A DNA stretch of 64,000 nt from Pseudomonas sp. URIL14HWK12:I12 (GTDB lineage Bacteria; Pseudomonadota; Gammaproteobacteria; Pseudomonadales; Pseudomonadaceae). Shown piece after piece: positions 49,560 through 58,395 of the stretch; within the stretch, counting starts at the first letter, position 1, and each line of letters opens with the position of its first letter. Under the pieces are notes generated by a model. That model was not told the origin of the DNA and made no database searches. It saw only the letters and a list, made by a program, of their open reading frames with translations. Both the position numbers and the translations under genes were made by a program. Where the stretch lies: contig NZ_QEQL01000003.1 of the NCBI RefSeq assembly GCF_003097135.1, positions 186,001-250,000 on the forward strand, in the 5' to 3' direction.

Positions 49560-49958
49560 TCAAGACGCCCAGCTGATGATCGCCCTGGCGATGCTAACGC
49601 TGTTCCAGGCGCACTCCTGATGCGCGGCTTGGCGCACAGGGGCGGAAATGCGTTCGGCGCCCCAGGGCTTGATGGCGATGATGGGTTTGCCCAGCCGCTG
49701 GGCGATGGCGATTTCGCGGGTGATCCAGTAGCTGTAGGTGGCGTACACCCCGGCCATGATCAGCACCACTGAGCAGCGGCGCATCTTGTCGACCAGCGCC
49801 TGCTCAAGCTCTGCGTCGGTAGGGCAAGCGGTGATAGGCCTGTGCGAGGGCACGGAGAAGTCGCGAAACGGCAGGTGCGGCTGGCTGCGCAGCAAGCGCA
49901 TCAGGCGCTCGTAGGCATCTGCGTATTTCCACGAATGGCTGATGAACAAGTGGTACAT
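49560..49958 (-). CDS. TIR-like protein, ThsB/MTH538 type (first TIR of operon)
   Basis: The 132-residue protein matches the MTH538/ThsB TIR-like family: YHLFISHSWKYADAYERL, FRDFSVP, then DKMRRCSVVLIMAGVYATYSYWITREI with the putative catalytic Glu82, and LGKPIIAIKPWG. ThsB proteins of Thoeris detect phage and produce a cyclic ADP-ribose-type signal. It is the first gene of the three-gene operon and ends 10 bp before the caspase-like gene. No ribosome site is visible: a hairpin occupies the 34 nt ending 3 nt before the ATG. Starting later would remove the FISHSW strand, so I keep ATG 49958. Confidence 0.88.
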   Translation of the reverse strand: MYHLFISHSWKYADAYERLMRLLRSQPHLPFRDFSVPSHRPITACPTDAELEQALVDKMRRCSVVLIMAGVYATYSYWITREIAIAQRLGKPIIAIKPWGAERISAPVRQAAHQECAWNSVSIARAIISWAS

Positions 49959-49961
49959 GGA

Positions 49962-49995
49962 GTGATGGCCTGCTCGAAGTATCGAAGGCCATCAC
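49962..49995 (-). promoter_or_regulatory. Hairpin directly before the TIR-caspase operon start codon
   Basis: In the minus-strand RNA, GTGATGGCCT (49995-49986) pairs with AGGCCATCAC (49971-49962) around a 14-nt loop that contains two TCGA units able to extend the stem. The second arm ends 3 nt before the ATG of the first TIR gene, covering the place of a ribosome site. It could be a translation-control hairpin, a protein-binding operator or the rsgA terminator. Confidence 0.6.
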
Positions 49996-50080
49996 TGTTG
50001 GGCCAGGCAGGCAGGAGGAACAAGCGAATGGAAAAATCGTTACGTTTTCCCAAACGGGGGCAGAAGTATTCCGAACCGTA

Positions 50081-51109
50081 TCAGTATTCGTCCTTGGGCA
50101 GGCTGGCGATGATCGAGCGGTAGCTGGCCATGCGCTGCGGCTGGATACGCCCGGCTTCGAGCGCTTCGAGCAGAGCGCAGCCTGGCTCACGGTCGTGGTT
50201 GCAATCGCGGAAGCGGCAACGGCCGAGCAAGGGTGCGAACTCGATGAACCCGGCTTCGACGTCGTCACGGCTGACGTGCACCAGGCCGAATTCGCGAATG
50301 CCGGGAGAGTCGATCAGGTCGCCGCCTTCAGGGAAGTGATACAGCCGCGCGGTGGTGGTGGTGTGCTGGCCCTGGCCAGACCAATGCGACAGCTCACCCA
50401 CGCGCGTGCCAACGTCCAACAGGCTGTTGACCAGCGACGACTTGCCCACACCCGATTGGCCGACGAACACGCTGGTGTGGCGATCGAGCCGGGTTTTGAG
50501 CGCCTTCATGCCATCGCCCTGATGGGCGGAAACTTCCAGCAGGGGGTAGCCCAGTTCACGGTAGCTTTTGAGCAGCACGTGAAGGCCGGGGCCATTGGCC
50601 TCGTCGATCAGGTCGGCCTTGTTCAGCAGCAGCAGGGGGCGAATACCCGCATGCTCGGCCGCCACCAGGTAACGGTCGATCAGGTTGGCATGAGGCTCAG
50701 GGGCGGGGGCGAAGACGATGACGATCTGGTCGACGTTGCCCGCTACCGGCTTGAGCTGGCCACGGGCATCGGGCCGGCACAGCTCGCTGTGGCGTGGTAG
50801 CTGGGCGACGATCACCCCGTCACTCTGATGGCCGGCGCGCCAGACCACGCGGTCGCCGGTCACCAGCGTCGGCAGGTTGGCCCGCAGGTAGCACCGGAAC
50901 ACACTGCCGGCCTGCTCACCCTCCAGCGCCTCGACTTCGACCTGCACCCCGAAGTGCGCAATGATCAGCCCATGCTGCTCGGGGCCCAGGTCGCCGCCTT
51001 CAAGGCTTTCCTGCGCCTGGCTCTCGCGCTTGGTGGCGCGGGCGGCGCGTTCGTTCTGGATCTTGTCGATGCGCCAGGCTTGGCGGCGGGTGAGCTGGCG
51101 TTTGGCCAT
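50081..51109 (-). CDS. rsgA: Ribosome small-subunit biogenesis GTPase RsgA
   Basis: The 342-residue circularly permuted GTPase helps late 30S assembly. It has an N-terminal OB fold, motifs in permuted order (G4 NKADLID, then G1 GQSGVGKSS, then G3 DSPGIREFG) and a zinc site [17 protein letters not shown] 51109 gives the family N-terminus [13 protein letters not shown]; 14 codons upstream are open without support. In P. aeruginosa PAO1 it is next to motB, whereas here 1.85 kb of TIR/caspase genes lie downstream of it on the same strand. Confidence 0.97.
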   Translation of the reverse strand: MAKRQLTRRQAWRIDKIQNERAARATKRESQAQESLEGGDLGPEQHGLIIAHFGVQVEVEALEGEQAGSVFRCYLRANLPTLVTGDRVVWRAGHQSDGVIVAQLPRHSELCRPDARGQLKPVAGNVDQIVIVFAPAPEPHANLIDRYLVAAEHAGIRPLLLLNKADLIDEANGPGLHVLLKSYRELGYPLLEVSAHQGDGMKALKTRLDRHTSVFVGQSGVGKSSLVNSLLDVGTRVGELSHWSGQGQHTTTTARLYHFPEGGDLIDSPGIREFGLVHVSRDDVEAGFIEFAPLLGRCRFRDCNHDREPGCALLEALEAGRIQPQRMASYRSIIASLPKDEY

Positions 51110-51211
51110 GGAAATCTCGTGTGAGGGCGGTATCATCCGCCGGCTGATCAAGCCCGCGAGTTTAGCACGCCCAATCGGCTAGACTGCGTAGCAACCGCCG
51201 AGGAGCACAGC

Positions 51212-51754
51212 ATGGTAAACCCGCAGAACCTTATCTGGATCGACCTGGAAATGACCGGGCTGGATCCGGACAACGACGTCATCATCGAGATGGCCACCAT
51301 CGTCACTGACAGCGACCTCAACACCCTGGCCGAAGGGCCGGTGATCGCCATCCACCAGAGCGATGCGATCCTTGCAGGCATGGACGAATGGAACAATCGC
51401 CAGCATGGCGGCAGTGGCCTGACCCAACGCGTGCGCGAGAGCAAGATCTCCATGGCCGAGGCCGAGGCGCAAACCATCGCCTTCCTTGAGAAGTGGGTGC
51501 CCAAGGGCAAATCGCCGATCTGCGGCAACAGCATCTGCCAGGACCGCCGTTTCCTCTATCGCCACATGCGCAAGCTCGAAGAGTATTTCCACTACCGCAA
51601 CCTGGACGTCTCCACCCTCAAGGAGCTGGCCGCGCGCTGGGCGCCAGAGGTCAAGGATAGCTTCAAGAAAGGCAGCACCCACCTGGCGCTGGACGACATC
51701 CGCGACTCGATCGCGGAGCTGCGGCACTACCGCGAGCATTTCATCAAGTTCTGA
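51212..51754 (+). CDS. orn: Oligoribonuclease
   Basis: The 180-residue DEDDh exonuclease degrades very short RNAs, including pGpG from c-di-GMP breakdown. Asp11 and Glu13 lie in [11 protein letters not shown], a later Asp in [11 protein letters not shown], and the final His/Asp in [11 protein letters not shown]. It is divergent from rsgA across 102 bp, the arrangement conserved in Pseudomonas. GCCGAGGAGCACAGC precedes the ATG. A REP-like hairpin follows the stop. Confidence 0.97.
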   Translation: MVNPQNLIWIDLEMTGLDPDNDVIIEMATIVTDSDLNTLAEGPVIAIHQSDAILAGMDEWNNRQHGGSGLTQRVRESKISMAEAEAQTIAFLEKWVPKGKSPICGNSICQDRRFLYRHMRKLEEYFHYRNLDVSTLKELAARWAPEVKDSFKKGSTHLALDDIRDSIAELRHYREHFIKF

Positions 51755-51782
51755 TCGGCGCGTTGGCCGTTACACAGCGCCC

Positions 51783-51834
51783 GGCAAGCTGGCCTCCCAC
51801 CCCTATGGCTATTCCAGCGGGAGGGCGGCTTGCC
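51783..51834. repeat. REP-like hairpin between orn and convergent MFS gene
   Basis: GGCAAGC (51783-51789) pairs with GCTTGCC (51828-51834), and the inner GCCTCCC (51792-51798) with GGGAGG-GC (51819-51826) with a bulge. GGGAG...GGCTTGCC is the pattern of P. putida REP elements. It lies between two converging stops and may end both transcripts. Confidence 0.6.
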
Positions 51835-51842
51835 GCGCGACG

Positions 51843-53126
51843 CTAGGCTACGTCCCGCGCCGTGCCGGGCAATCTGGCCAGCTTCACCGCAACCAAAAGC
51901 GCCACCAGCAGCAACCCGCCAATAAACAGCCCCACGCCATTCCAACCGCCATGGGCCCAGGCCACCCCGCCCAACGTGCCGGCTACACTCGACCCCACGT
52001 AGTACGCGAACAGATACAGCGATGAAGCCTGCCCCTTGGCCCGCTCTGCACGCCGCCCGATCCAACTGCTGGCCACCGAATGCGCGCCGAAAAAGCCGAA
52101 GGTGAACAGCACCATCCCGGCCAGAATCGCCGCCACCGGTTGCGCCAACGTCACCGCCAGGCCGCCTGCCATTACCAGGATCGACACCCAGAAAGTGGTG
52201 CGCCGGCCGTAGCGATCTGCAAGGGTGCCAACCTTCGCCGAGCTGTAGATACCCGCCAGGTAGACCACCGAGAGCAACCCCACCAGCGCCTGGCTCATGT
52301 GGTAGGGCTCAGCCAGCAGGCGATAACCGATGTAGTTGAACAGGGTCACGAAACTGCCCATCAGCAGGAACGCCTCCAGAAACAGCCACGGCAGCCCGGC
52401 ATCCTTGAAATGCAGCGTGAAGCCTTCGACCAGCGTCGAGGGCTGCAGCGGGCGTGGGCGGAAGTTGCGCGAGGCCGGCAGCAGCCGCGTGAACGCCACC
52501 GCCGCGCCGAGCGCGATCACCCCGATTACCAGCATTGCCGTACGCCAGTCGACGAAATCCACCAGAACGCCGCTGATCAACCGGCCGCTCATCCCGCCAA
52601 TGGCGTTACCGCCGATATAGAGCCCCATGGCCAAGCCCGCATGCTCGGGGTGGATTTCCTCGCTCAAGTAAGCCATGCCCACTGCGGCCAACCCGCTCAG
52701 CGACAACCCCACCAGCGCACGCATCAGCAAGACGCCGTGCCAGGTGGGCATCACCGCGCTGAGCAAGGTGCACAGCGCTGCGCCGAACAGCGCGGCTACC
52801 ATCACCGGCTTGCGGCCCACAGCGTCTGACAGCGGCCCTGTCAGTAGCATGCCCAGGGCCATCATGCCGGTGGCGATCGACAGAATCAGGCTGCTCTGTG
52901 CCGCATTGATGGAAAAGCCTTCCGACAGAATCGGCATTAGTGGTTGCACGCAGTAGAGCAGCGCGAAGGTGGCAAAACCGCCAGCGAACAGCGCCAACAC
53001 CGTGCGCTTGAACGCCGGCGTGCCCTTCTCGATGAACGCTTCGGCAGCGTTATGCAGTGGATCGGTAGCGGGGCGGCAGTCGGCAGTCAGGGCTTTCACG
53101 GTCGGCCTCGGCAGGGCGTGGGGCAA
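51843..53126 (-). CDS. MFS transporter (YnfM/arabinose-efflux-like)
   Basis: The 427-residue protein has about 12 helices, with MFS signatures LTGPLSDAVGRKPVM and AGIYSSAKVGTLADRYGRRTTFW. It probably exports a small molecule; the substrate is unknown. ATG 53126 was used; GTG 53099 (nine codons later) is also possible. The divergent LysR gene starts 88 bp away, and LysR/MFS pairs of this kind usually form a regulator and its target. Confidence 0.88.
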   Translation of the reverse strand: MPHALPRPTVKALTADCRPATDPLHNAAEAFIEKGTPAFKRTVLALFAGGFATFALLYCVQPLMPILSEGFSINAAQSSLILSIATGMMALGMLLTGPLSDAVGRKPVMVAALFGAALCTLLSAVMPTWHGVLLMRALVGLSLSGLAAVGMAYLSEEIHPEHAGLAMGLYIGGNAIGGMSGRLISGVLVDFVDWRTAMLVIGVIALGAAVAFTRLLPASRNFRPRPLQPSTLVEGFTLHFKDAGLPWLFLEAFLLMGSFVTLFNYIGYRLLAEPYHMSQALVGLLSVVYLAGIYSSAKVGTLADRYGRRTTFWVSILVMAGGLAVTLAQPVAAILAGMVLFTFGFFGAHSVASSWIGRRAERAKGQASSLYLFAYYVGSSVAGTLGGVAWAHGGWNGVGLFIGGLLLVALLVAVKLARLPGTARDVA

Positions 53127-53214
53127 GTAAAAAAATCATATAGCTGGCTAATTATTTCATCCAATATATTGTTCGACCTGATTGATAGGTGCTGCATATC
53201 GTTTTGGAGAGCCC

Positions 53215-54096
53215 ATGGAGCTTCGTCACTTCCGTTATTTCGTTGCCGTGGCCGAGGCGTTGCATTTCGGCCGTGCGGCTCAGGCGCTGGGCATATCGCA
53301 ACCACCGCTCAGCCAGCAGATCCAGGCGCTGGAGGAGCAGCTCGGTGCCCGGCTGTTCAACCGCACCAACCGGCGAGTGGAGCTCTCTGAGGCCGGCCGC
53401 CTGTTTCTCGACGAGGCTCGCCAGGTGCTGGCGCAGGTGGACAAGGCCGCCGACGTCGCCCGCCGCGCCCAGGCGGGGGAGCTCGGCGAGATGAAGGTGG
53501 GCTTCACCTCTTCGGCACCCTTTGCCGGCAACATTCCGCAAGCGATCTACCAGTTCCGCAAGGCTTTCCCGGCGGTGCAGCTCAACCTGCTGGAGATGAG
53601 CAGCCATGAGGTGGTGGATCAACTTGCCGCGGGGCATATCGACGTAGGCTTGACCCGGCCGGTGCCCCTGCCCGACAGCGTGGTGATGACCGAACTGTTC
53701 CGCGAGCCCCTGGTGGCCGTGCTCAGCGCCAGCCACCCGTTGGCCAAGGGCAGCGAAACGGGCCTGCAACTGGCAGCGTTGGCCGACGAGCCCTTTGTGT
53801 TCTTCCCGCGCGACTATGGCAGCAGCGTGTACGCACAACTGCTGCAATTGGCGCGCAATGCCGGGTTTTCACCGCGGTTTTCCCAGGAGGCGAGCGAGGC
53901 GATGACGATCATCGGCCTGGTGTCGGCCGGGCTTGGTGTGTCGGTGCTGCCGGCATCGTTTCACTGGATGCGCATCGGCGGGGTGGTCTACCGGCCGCTG
54001 CTCGACGAAGGCGCTCAGACGGCGATCTGGCGGGTGCAGCGCAAAGGCGAGGTGCCGGCGAAGGTTGCGGCGTTTGGGCGGCTGTTGGCGGGCTGA
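53215..54096 (+). CDS. LysR-family transcriptional regulator
   Basis: The 293-residue protein begins with the LysR winged helix (ELRHFRYFVAVAEALHFGRAAQALGISQPPLSQQIQALEEQLG) and has a periplasmic-binding-like effector domain (about 90-290). ATG 53215 follows TTTTGGAGAGCCC. It is divergent from the MFS gene across an AT-rich 88 bp (about 53127-53185 with runs such as AAAAAAATCATATAG), where LysR-type operators would lie. The inducer is unknown. Confidence 0.93.
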   Translation: MELRHFRYFVAVAEALHFGRAAQALGISQPPLSQQIQALEEQLGARLFNRTNRRVELSEAGRLFLDEARQVLAQVDKAADVARRAQAGELGEMKVGFTSSAPFAGNIPQAIYQFRKAFPAVQLNLLEMSSHEVVDQLAAGHIDVGLTRPVPLPDSVVMTELFREPLVAVLSASHPLAKGSETGLQLAALADEPFVFFPRDYGSSVYAQLLQLARNAGFSPRFSQEASEAMTIIGLVSAGLGVSVLPASFHWMRIGGVVYRPLLDEGAQTAIWRVQRKGEVPAKVAAFGRLLAG

Positions 54097-54315
54097 TCGA
54101 CGCCAGGTTTTTTGTAATAACGCCTATGTTCTGATGGAGGGCCCCCATCCTTACCGCAACGCCCAGCCGAGCATTCAATCAACGCAACTGCGCTGGCCCA
54201 TGGCCTGAAGCGGGTGGCTCGCAACACCGGGGCCTTGCTTGGCCCGGGGCTGTACTGATCAACCCGTGGCTGGAACGCACGGATGTGCAAGGCCAGGCTT
54301 GAGCACTGTTGCCGT

Positions 54316-54335
54316 GCCGGCCTGGAGGGGCCGGC
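54316..54335 (-). terminator. Hairpin after the polyene-cluster operon
   Basis: GCCGGCC (54316-54322) and GGCCGGC (54329-54335) enclose a 6-nt loop, 12 bp past the stop of the last minus-strand gene. No T-run follows. It is a likely end of the long operon. The rest of the 251-bp gap to the LysR gene shows no gene I recognise. Confidence 0.45.
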
Positions 54336-54347
54336 TAACCCCACCCC

Positions 54348-54788
54348 TTACTTGGTCTTGGCCAGGTCACCCTTGAGGGTCACACCGCCGATGATCGCGC
54401 CGGCATGGCACTCGTAGTTGGCGCTGTTGGCGTTCTCGTTGCGCTTGTAGTAGCTGACGATGTTCACCACGGCGTTTGCGCCTGCCTTCTTGGCGGCGTC
54501 TTGCAGGGTCAGCAGGGCGCTTTGCAGGGCCCAGGCGCAGGCCGCCTCATCGGTTTTGTTGAAGGCGTTGGTCTTCTTGTTGGTAACGGCATTCGGGCTG
54601 ATCACCTGGGCGCTGGGGCCGGTGCCCTTGAGATAGAACTTCACGCTGCCGTCGAGCTTCTTCTCGTTGAGCATCTGCTGCACAACGGGTTGAAAGGGCA
54701 GCATCAGCAGCGTGTCGCGGGCCTGGCTGATGCCGGGCAGCACGGCCAGCGCCAGGGCCGCGGCGGTGAGGGCAAGCTTGTTGTTCAT
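54348..54788 (-). CDS. Small exported protein, last gene of polyene cluster
   Basis: The 146-residue protein has a signal peptide (NNKLALTAAALALAVLPGISQA) and a short body with two cysteines (DEAACAWAL, YECHAGAI) and a closing GGVTLKGDLAK. Related Pseudomonas proteins are often labelled excinuclease in databases, which the sequence does not support. It should be periplasmic or outer-membrane associated. ATG 54788 follows AGGAGTGAACACC. It starts 17 bp after the ketosynthase stop, so it belongs to the operon; its role in it is unknown. Confidence 0.8.
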   Translation of the reverse strand: MNNKLALTAAALALAVLPGISQARDTLLMLPFQPVVQQMLNEKKLDGSVKFYLKGTGPSAQVISPNAVTNKKTNAFNKTDEAACAWALQSALLTLQDAAKKAGANAVVNIVSYYKRNENANSANYECHAGAIIGGVTLKGDLAKTK

Positions 54789-54805
54789 GGTGTTCACTCC
54801 TGTGG

Positions 54806-56035
54806 TTAATGTGCCCAGCGGCGGAAAATCAGCGAGGTGTTCACCCCGCCGAATGCAAAGTTGTTGTTCATCACGTATTCGCAGCTCAGTGTGCGCAGGC
54901 CGCCGCGCAGGTAGTCCAGCTCACCGCAGCGCGGGTCGACGCTATCGAGGTTGAGGGTGTGCACGTAGCGGTCGCTGTTGAGCATCTCGATGCTGAACCA
55001 GGATTCCAGCGCGCCGCAGGCGCCCAGGGTGTGCCCCAGAAAGCTCTTTTGCGAACTGATCGGCATGCGCGGCCCAAACAAACTGCTGGTGGCCAGCGTT
55101 TCGGCGATGTCGCCCTGCTCGGTGGCAGTGCCGTGGCCGTTGACGTACCCCACCGCGTCGGCCGCCAGGCCCGCGTCCTCCAGCGCCAGCTCCATGGCCC
55201 GGCGCATGGTGGCCTGCTCGGGGCGGGTGCTGTGCTGGCCGTCGGCATTGCTGCCGAAGCCTGCGATCTCGGCGTAGATGGTCGCACCGCGCGCCAGGGC
55301 GTGCTCCAGCTCCTCCAGCACCAGCATGCCGGCGCCTTCGCCGATCACCAGGCCGTCGCGGCCACTGTCGTAAGGGCGGGGGCTCAGGTGCGGGGTATCG
55401 TTCTTCAAACTGGTGGCATAAAGCGCATCGAACACCATCGCCTCGGTGGGGCACAACTCTTCGGCGCCCCCGGCCAGCATCATCGGCAGGCGGCCGAACT
55501 TGATCGCTTCATACGCATAGCCGATGCCCTGGCTTCCGCTGGTGCAGGCGCTGGAAGTGGGGATCAGCCGGCCGGTCAGGCCGAAGAAAATGCTGATGTT
55601 CGCCGCCGTGGTGTGCGGCATCATCCGCACATAGGAGTTGGCATTCAGGCCTTCGGCCACCGAATTGAGCAGCATGTTGCCGAATGCCTTGATCTCGTCG
55701 GTGCTGCCGGTCGAGGAGCCGCAGGCCACACCCATGCGCCCGTCGCGAATGCTCGCATCGCCCAGCAAGCCTGCGTCCTGCAGCGCGCGCTCGGCAGCGG
55801 CCACCGACAGCCGCGACACCCGGCCCATGCTGCGCAGCTGCTTGCGGGTCCAGTGAGCGGGCACCTGAAAGTCGTCTACCGGCCCGGCCAGGCGCGTGTT
55901 GAGCTCGGCGAAACGGTCCCATTCGTCCATGCGGCGGATGCCGCTGCGGTTAGCCTCGAATTGCGCCCGAATGCTCGGCCAATCGCTGCCCAGCGCGGTG
56001 ATGCCGGCCATGCCGGTCACGACCACCCGTTTCAT
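54806..56035 (-). CDS. Beta-ketoacyl-ACP synthase (ApeR-like, aryl polyene cluster)
   Basis: The 409-residue condensing enzyme has the thiolase fold with catalytic Cys164 in TSSACTSGSQG and the two active His in NGHGTATEQGD and KSFLGHTLGACG. It adds malonyl units in a type II fatty-acid-like pathway. Its place after the ketoreductase matches ApeR of aryl polyene clusters. The start overlaps the ketoreductase stop by one base (TGATG), indicating coupled translation. Confidence 0.92.
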   Translation of the reverse strand: MKRVVVTGMAGITALGSDWPSIRAQFEANRSGIRRMDEWDRFAELNTRLAGPVDDFQVPAHWTRKQLRSMGRVSRLSVAAAERALQDAGLLGDASIRDGRMGVACGSSTGSTDEIKAFGNMLLNSVAEGLNANSYVRMMPHTTAANISIFFGLTGRLIPTSSACTSGSQGIGYAYEAIKFGRLPMMLAGGAEELCPTEAMVFDALYATSLKNDTPHLSPRPYDSGRDGLVIGEGAGMLVLEELEHALARGATIYAEIAGFGSNADGQHSTRPEQATMRRAMELALEDAGLAADAVGYVNGHGTATEQGDIAETLATSSLFGPRMPISSQKSFLGHTLGACGALESWFSIEMLNSDRYVHTLNLDSVDPRCGELDYLRGGLRTLSCEYVMNNNFAFGGVNTSLIFRRWAH

Positions 56036-56763
56036 CAGCACAACCCCCCGTTGACCGAGATCACCTGGCGGGTGATGTAGGCCGCCTCGGCCGACATCAG
56101 AAAATTCACCGCCCCCGCCACTTCCTCAGCGGTGCCCATGCGCTGGGCAGGGATCATCTTGAGCATCTCTTCCAGCGGCAGGTGCTCGTCGAGCATCGCC
56201 GTGTCGATCAGGCCGGGGGCCACACAGTTGACGGTGATCTTGCGCTTGGCCAGCTCCACGGCCAGGGCTTTGGCCGCGCCGATCACGCCCGCCTTGGAGG
56301 CGCTGTAGTTGACCTGGCCGCGGTTGCCCACCAGCCCCGATACCGAAGTGATGCAGACGATGCGGCCCGCCGCGCGGCGCCGGATCATCGGCATGGTCAG
56401 CGGGTGCAGCACGTTGTAGAACCCGTCGAGGTTGGTGCGCAGCACCTGGTCCCAGTCGTCGTCGCTGAGCGCCGGGAAGGCCCCGTCGCGGGTCAGCCCC
56501 GCGTTGCACACCACGCCGTAATAGGCGCCATGCACTTCCACGTCGCCTTCGAGCACGGCCTTGCAGGCGGCGCGGTCGGCCACGTCGAATTGCAGCACGC
56601 GTGCGTTGCGGCCTATTTGCCGGATCTGTTCCTGCACGGCTTGAGCCTCGGCCATGCCGCTGCGGCAATGCAGGGCGATGTCGAAGCCTGCCTGGGCCAG
56701 GCGCAGGGCGATGGCCCGGCCAATGCCACGGCTGGAGCCGGTGACCAGAATGGTGTCAGTCAT
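56035..56763 (-). CDS. 3-ketoacyl-ACP reductase, FabG-like (ApeQ-like)
   Basis: The 242-residue short-chain dehydrogenase has GSSRGIG for NADPH, the NAG motif in VCNAGLTRDGAF, Ser in CITSVSGLVG and Tyr-x3-Lys in YSASKAG. It reduces the keto group formed by the ketosynthase in each polyene extension round. ATG 56763 follows CAGGAAACCTCC and overlaps the end of the dehydratase gene by 8 bp. Confidence 0.93.
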   Translation of the reverse strand: MTDTILVTGSSRGIGRAIALRLAQAGFDIALHCRSGMAEAQAVQEQIRQIGRNARVLQFDVADRAACKAVLEGDVEVHGAYYGVVCNAGLTRDGAFPALSDDDWDQVLRTNLDGFYNVLHPLTMPMIRRRAAGRIVCITSVSGLVGNRGQVNYSASKAGVIGAAKALAVELAKRKITVNCVAPGLIDTAMLDEHLPLEEMLKMIPAQRMGTAEEVAGAVNFLMSAEAAYITRQVISVNGGLC

Positions 56764-57220
56764 TGGAGGTTTCCTGTGCGTGGGCCAGGTACTGGGCGGC
56801 ATTGGGCGGGCGGTACACGTTCAGCCGCGCCTGGGCACTGAAGCCCGGGCCTTCCAGGTGGCATTCGAACACGCCCATGCCGCTCTCGTCTTCGAGCGAG
56901 CGCAGGGCGCGCAGTGTCAGGGCGCTGCCGGCGGGGAAGCGCTCTACGGTGCATTCGTACTTGCGGGTGCCGAGCAGAAAGCCCATTTCAACCGGCTGCG
57001 CCTTCGCGCGAGCGCGACAGCCGGCATAGGCGGCGACGGCCTGCGCCATCAGCTCCACGCCCACCCATGCCGGCAGGCTGCCGTCTTCATCGCTGAACGG
57101 GGTGCCGGGGCGTACGGTGGCGTGGGCCAGGATGCCGTCATCGTCGAAGTGCTCGACCGCATCGAGCAGGATCACGTCGCCAGCGTGAGGCAGCAGTTCA
57201 GCCAGTGGCCAAGGGATCAT
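56756..57220 (-). CDS. Hotdog-fold 3-hydroxyacyl-ACP dehydratase (ApeP-like)
   Basis: The 154-residue hotdog-fold protein begins IPWPLAELLPHAGDVILLDAVEHFDDD, with the catalytic-type His in LPHAGD, and continues with WVGVELMAQAVAAYAGC. It matches the ApeP dehydratases, which form the double bonds left in aryl polyenes because no enoyl reductase acts. It overlaps both neighbours by 4-8 bp. Confidence 0.88.
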   Translation of the reverse strand: MIPWPLAELLPHAGDVILLDAVEHFDDDGILAHATVRPGTPFSDEDGSLPAWVGVELMAQAVAAYAGCRARAKAQPVEMGFLLGTRKYECTVERFPAGSALTLRALRSLEDESGMGVFECHLEGPGFSAQARLNVYRPPNAAQYLAHAQETSND

Positions 57221-58395
57221 GGTGCCTCTCCGATAATCAGGCTCACATTGTTACCGCCGAAGGCGAACGAATTGCTCATCAGCACCGGCTTCTCCAGCGC
57301 CTGGCCGGCCACGGTCAGCGGCAGGCAGGGCAAGGCTGGGTCTGCCACCCCATCCCACAGGTGCGGGGGCAGCCGCCGGTGGGCAAGGCTCAGCCAGCAG
57401 AAGGCGACCTCCAGTGCTGCCGCTGCGCCCAGGGTGTGGCCGGTCATGGGCTTGGTCGACGAGCACGGCACGCCTGCCGGGAACACCTGCACCACCGCCA
57501 GGCTTTCCATGGCGTCGTTGTGGGGGGTGGCGGTGCCGTGCAGGTTCAGGTAACCGACCTGCTCGGGCGCCAGGCCTGCCTGCGCCAAGGCTTGGCGCAT
57601 GGCGCTGGCCGCACCTTGGCCGGTGGGGTCGGGGGCGGAGATATGGTGCGCGTCGGAACAGGCACCACTGCCTAGCAAGGCTATCGCAGGGCCCTGCGCC
57701 GAACGCTCGCGCGTCATCAGAAACACCGCCGCTGCCTCGCCGATGTTGATGCCTTCACGATTGGCCGAGAACGGGTTGCAGCGGCTGGCCGACACTGCGG
57801 CCAGGGAACTGAAGCCGGCCACGGTGAGTTGGCAGAGGCTGTCGACCCCACCACACACCACCGCATCGCAGGCGCCCATCGCCAGCAGCCGCTGCGCGCT
57901 CATCAATGCTCGACCGCTGGAGGTGCAGGCCGTGGAAATCACATAGGCCGGGCCCTGGCAACCGAGCCACTGCGCCAGGCACTCGGCGGGGGCTTCGAGC
58001 AGTTGCTGGTCGTAGGCGTAGCCGGTGGGCAGTTGCCCGGTGCCAACGAAATGGGTGAACCCATCGCGCGACTCACCGATGCCCGAGGTGCTGGTGCCCA
58101 GGATCACTGCGACCCGGTCGGCGCCATAGCGCTGCACCGCTTCGCGCAATGCGCTTTCGATCTGCCTGGCCGCCTGCAACAACAGGCGGTTGTTGCGGCT
58201 TTCGTGCGCAGCCAGCTCCGCCGGCAGCGCAGGCAGCTCACCGCGCACCGGCGCGACCAGCGCAGGGCCGTCGGGCAGCCAGCCGGCCTGGCTCACCAGG
58301 CCGCTGCTGTCGCCCGCGAACAAGGCGCGAGCAACGCTGGCCTGGTCCAGGCCCAACGCGCAGTTGACGCCCAGGGCATTGAGGAACGCGGTCAT
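57217..58395 (-). CDS. Beta-ketoacyl-ACP synthase (ApeO-like)
   Basis: The 392-residue ketosynthase has catalytic Cys157 in VISTACTSSGRAL, His in NLHGTATPHND and a later His in KPMTGHTLGAAAALE. It is distantly related to the other ketosynthase of the cluster. Its position between the DUF3261 lipoprotein and the dehydratase matches ApeO, which in studied systems pairs with a chain-length factor (ApeC); that partner would lie outside this window. Confidence 0.9.
   Translation of the reverse strand: MTAFLNALGVNCALGLDQASVARALFAGDSSGLVSQAGWLPDGPALVAPVRGELPALPAELAAHESRNNRLLLQAARQIESALREAVQRYGADRVAVILGTSTSGIGESRDGFTHFVGTGQLPTGYAYDQQLLEAPAECLAQWLGCQGPAYVISTACTSSGRALMSAQRLLAMGACDAVVCGGVDSLCQLTVAGFSSLAAVSASRCNPFSANREGINIGEAAAVFLMTRERSAQGPAIALLGSGACSDAHHISAPDPTGQGAASAMRQALAQAGLAPEQVGYLNLHGTATPHNDAMESLAVVQVFPAGVPCSSTKPMTGHTLGAAAALEVAFCWLSLAHRRLPPHLWDGVADPALPCLPLTVAGQALEKPVLMSNSFAFGGNNVSLIIGEAP

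Noticed and set aside
54097..54347. Possible gene remnant between the LysR gene and the polyene cluster
   Set aside because: Short protein-like stretches can be read, but none matches a family I recognise, and no start or stop structure fits; treated as intergenic.
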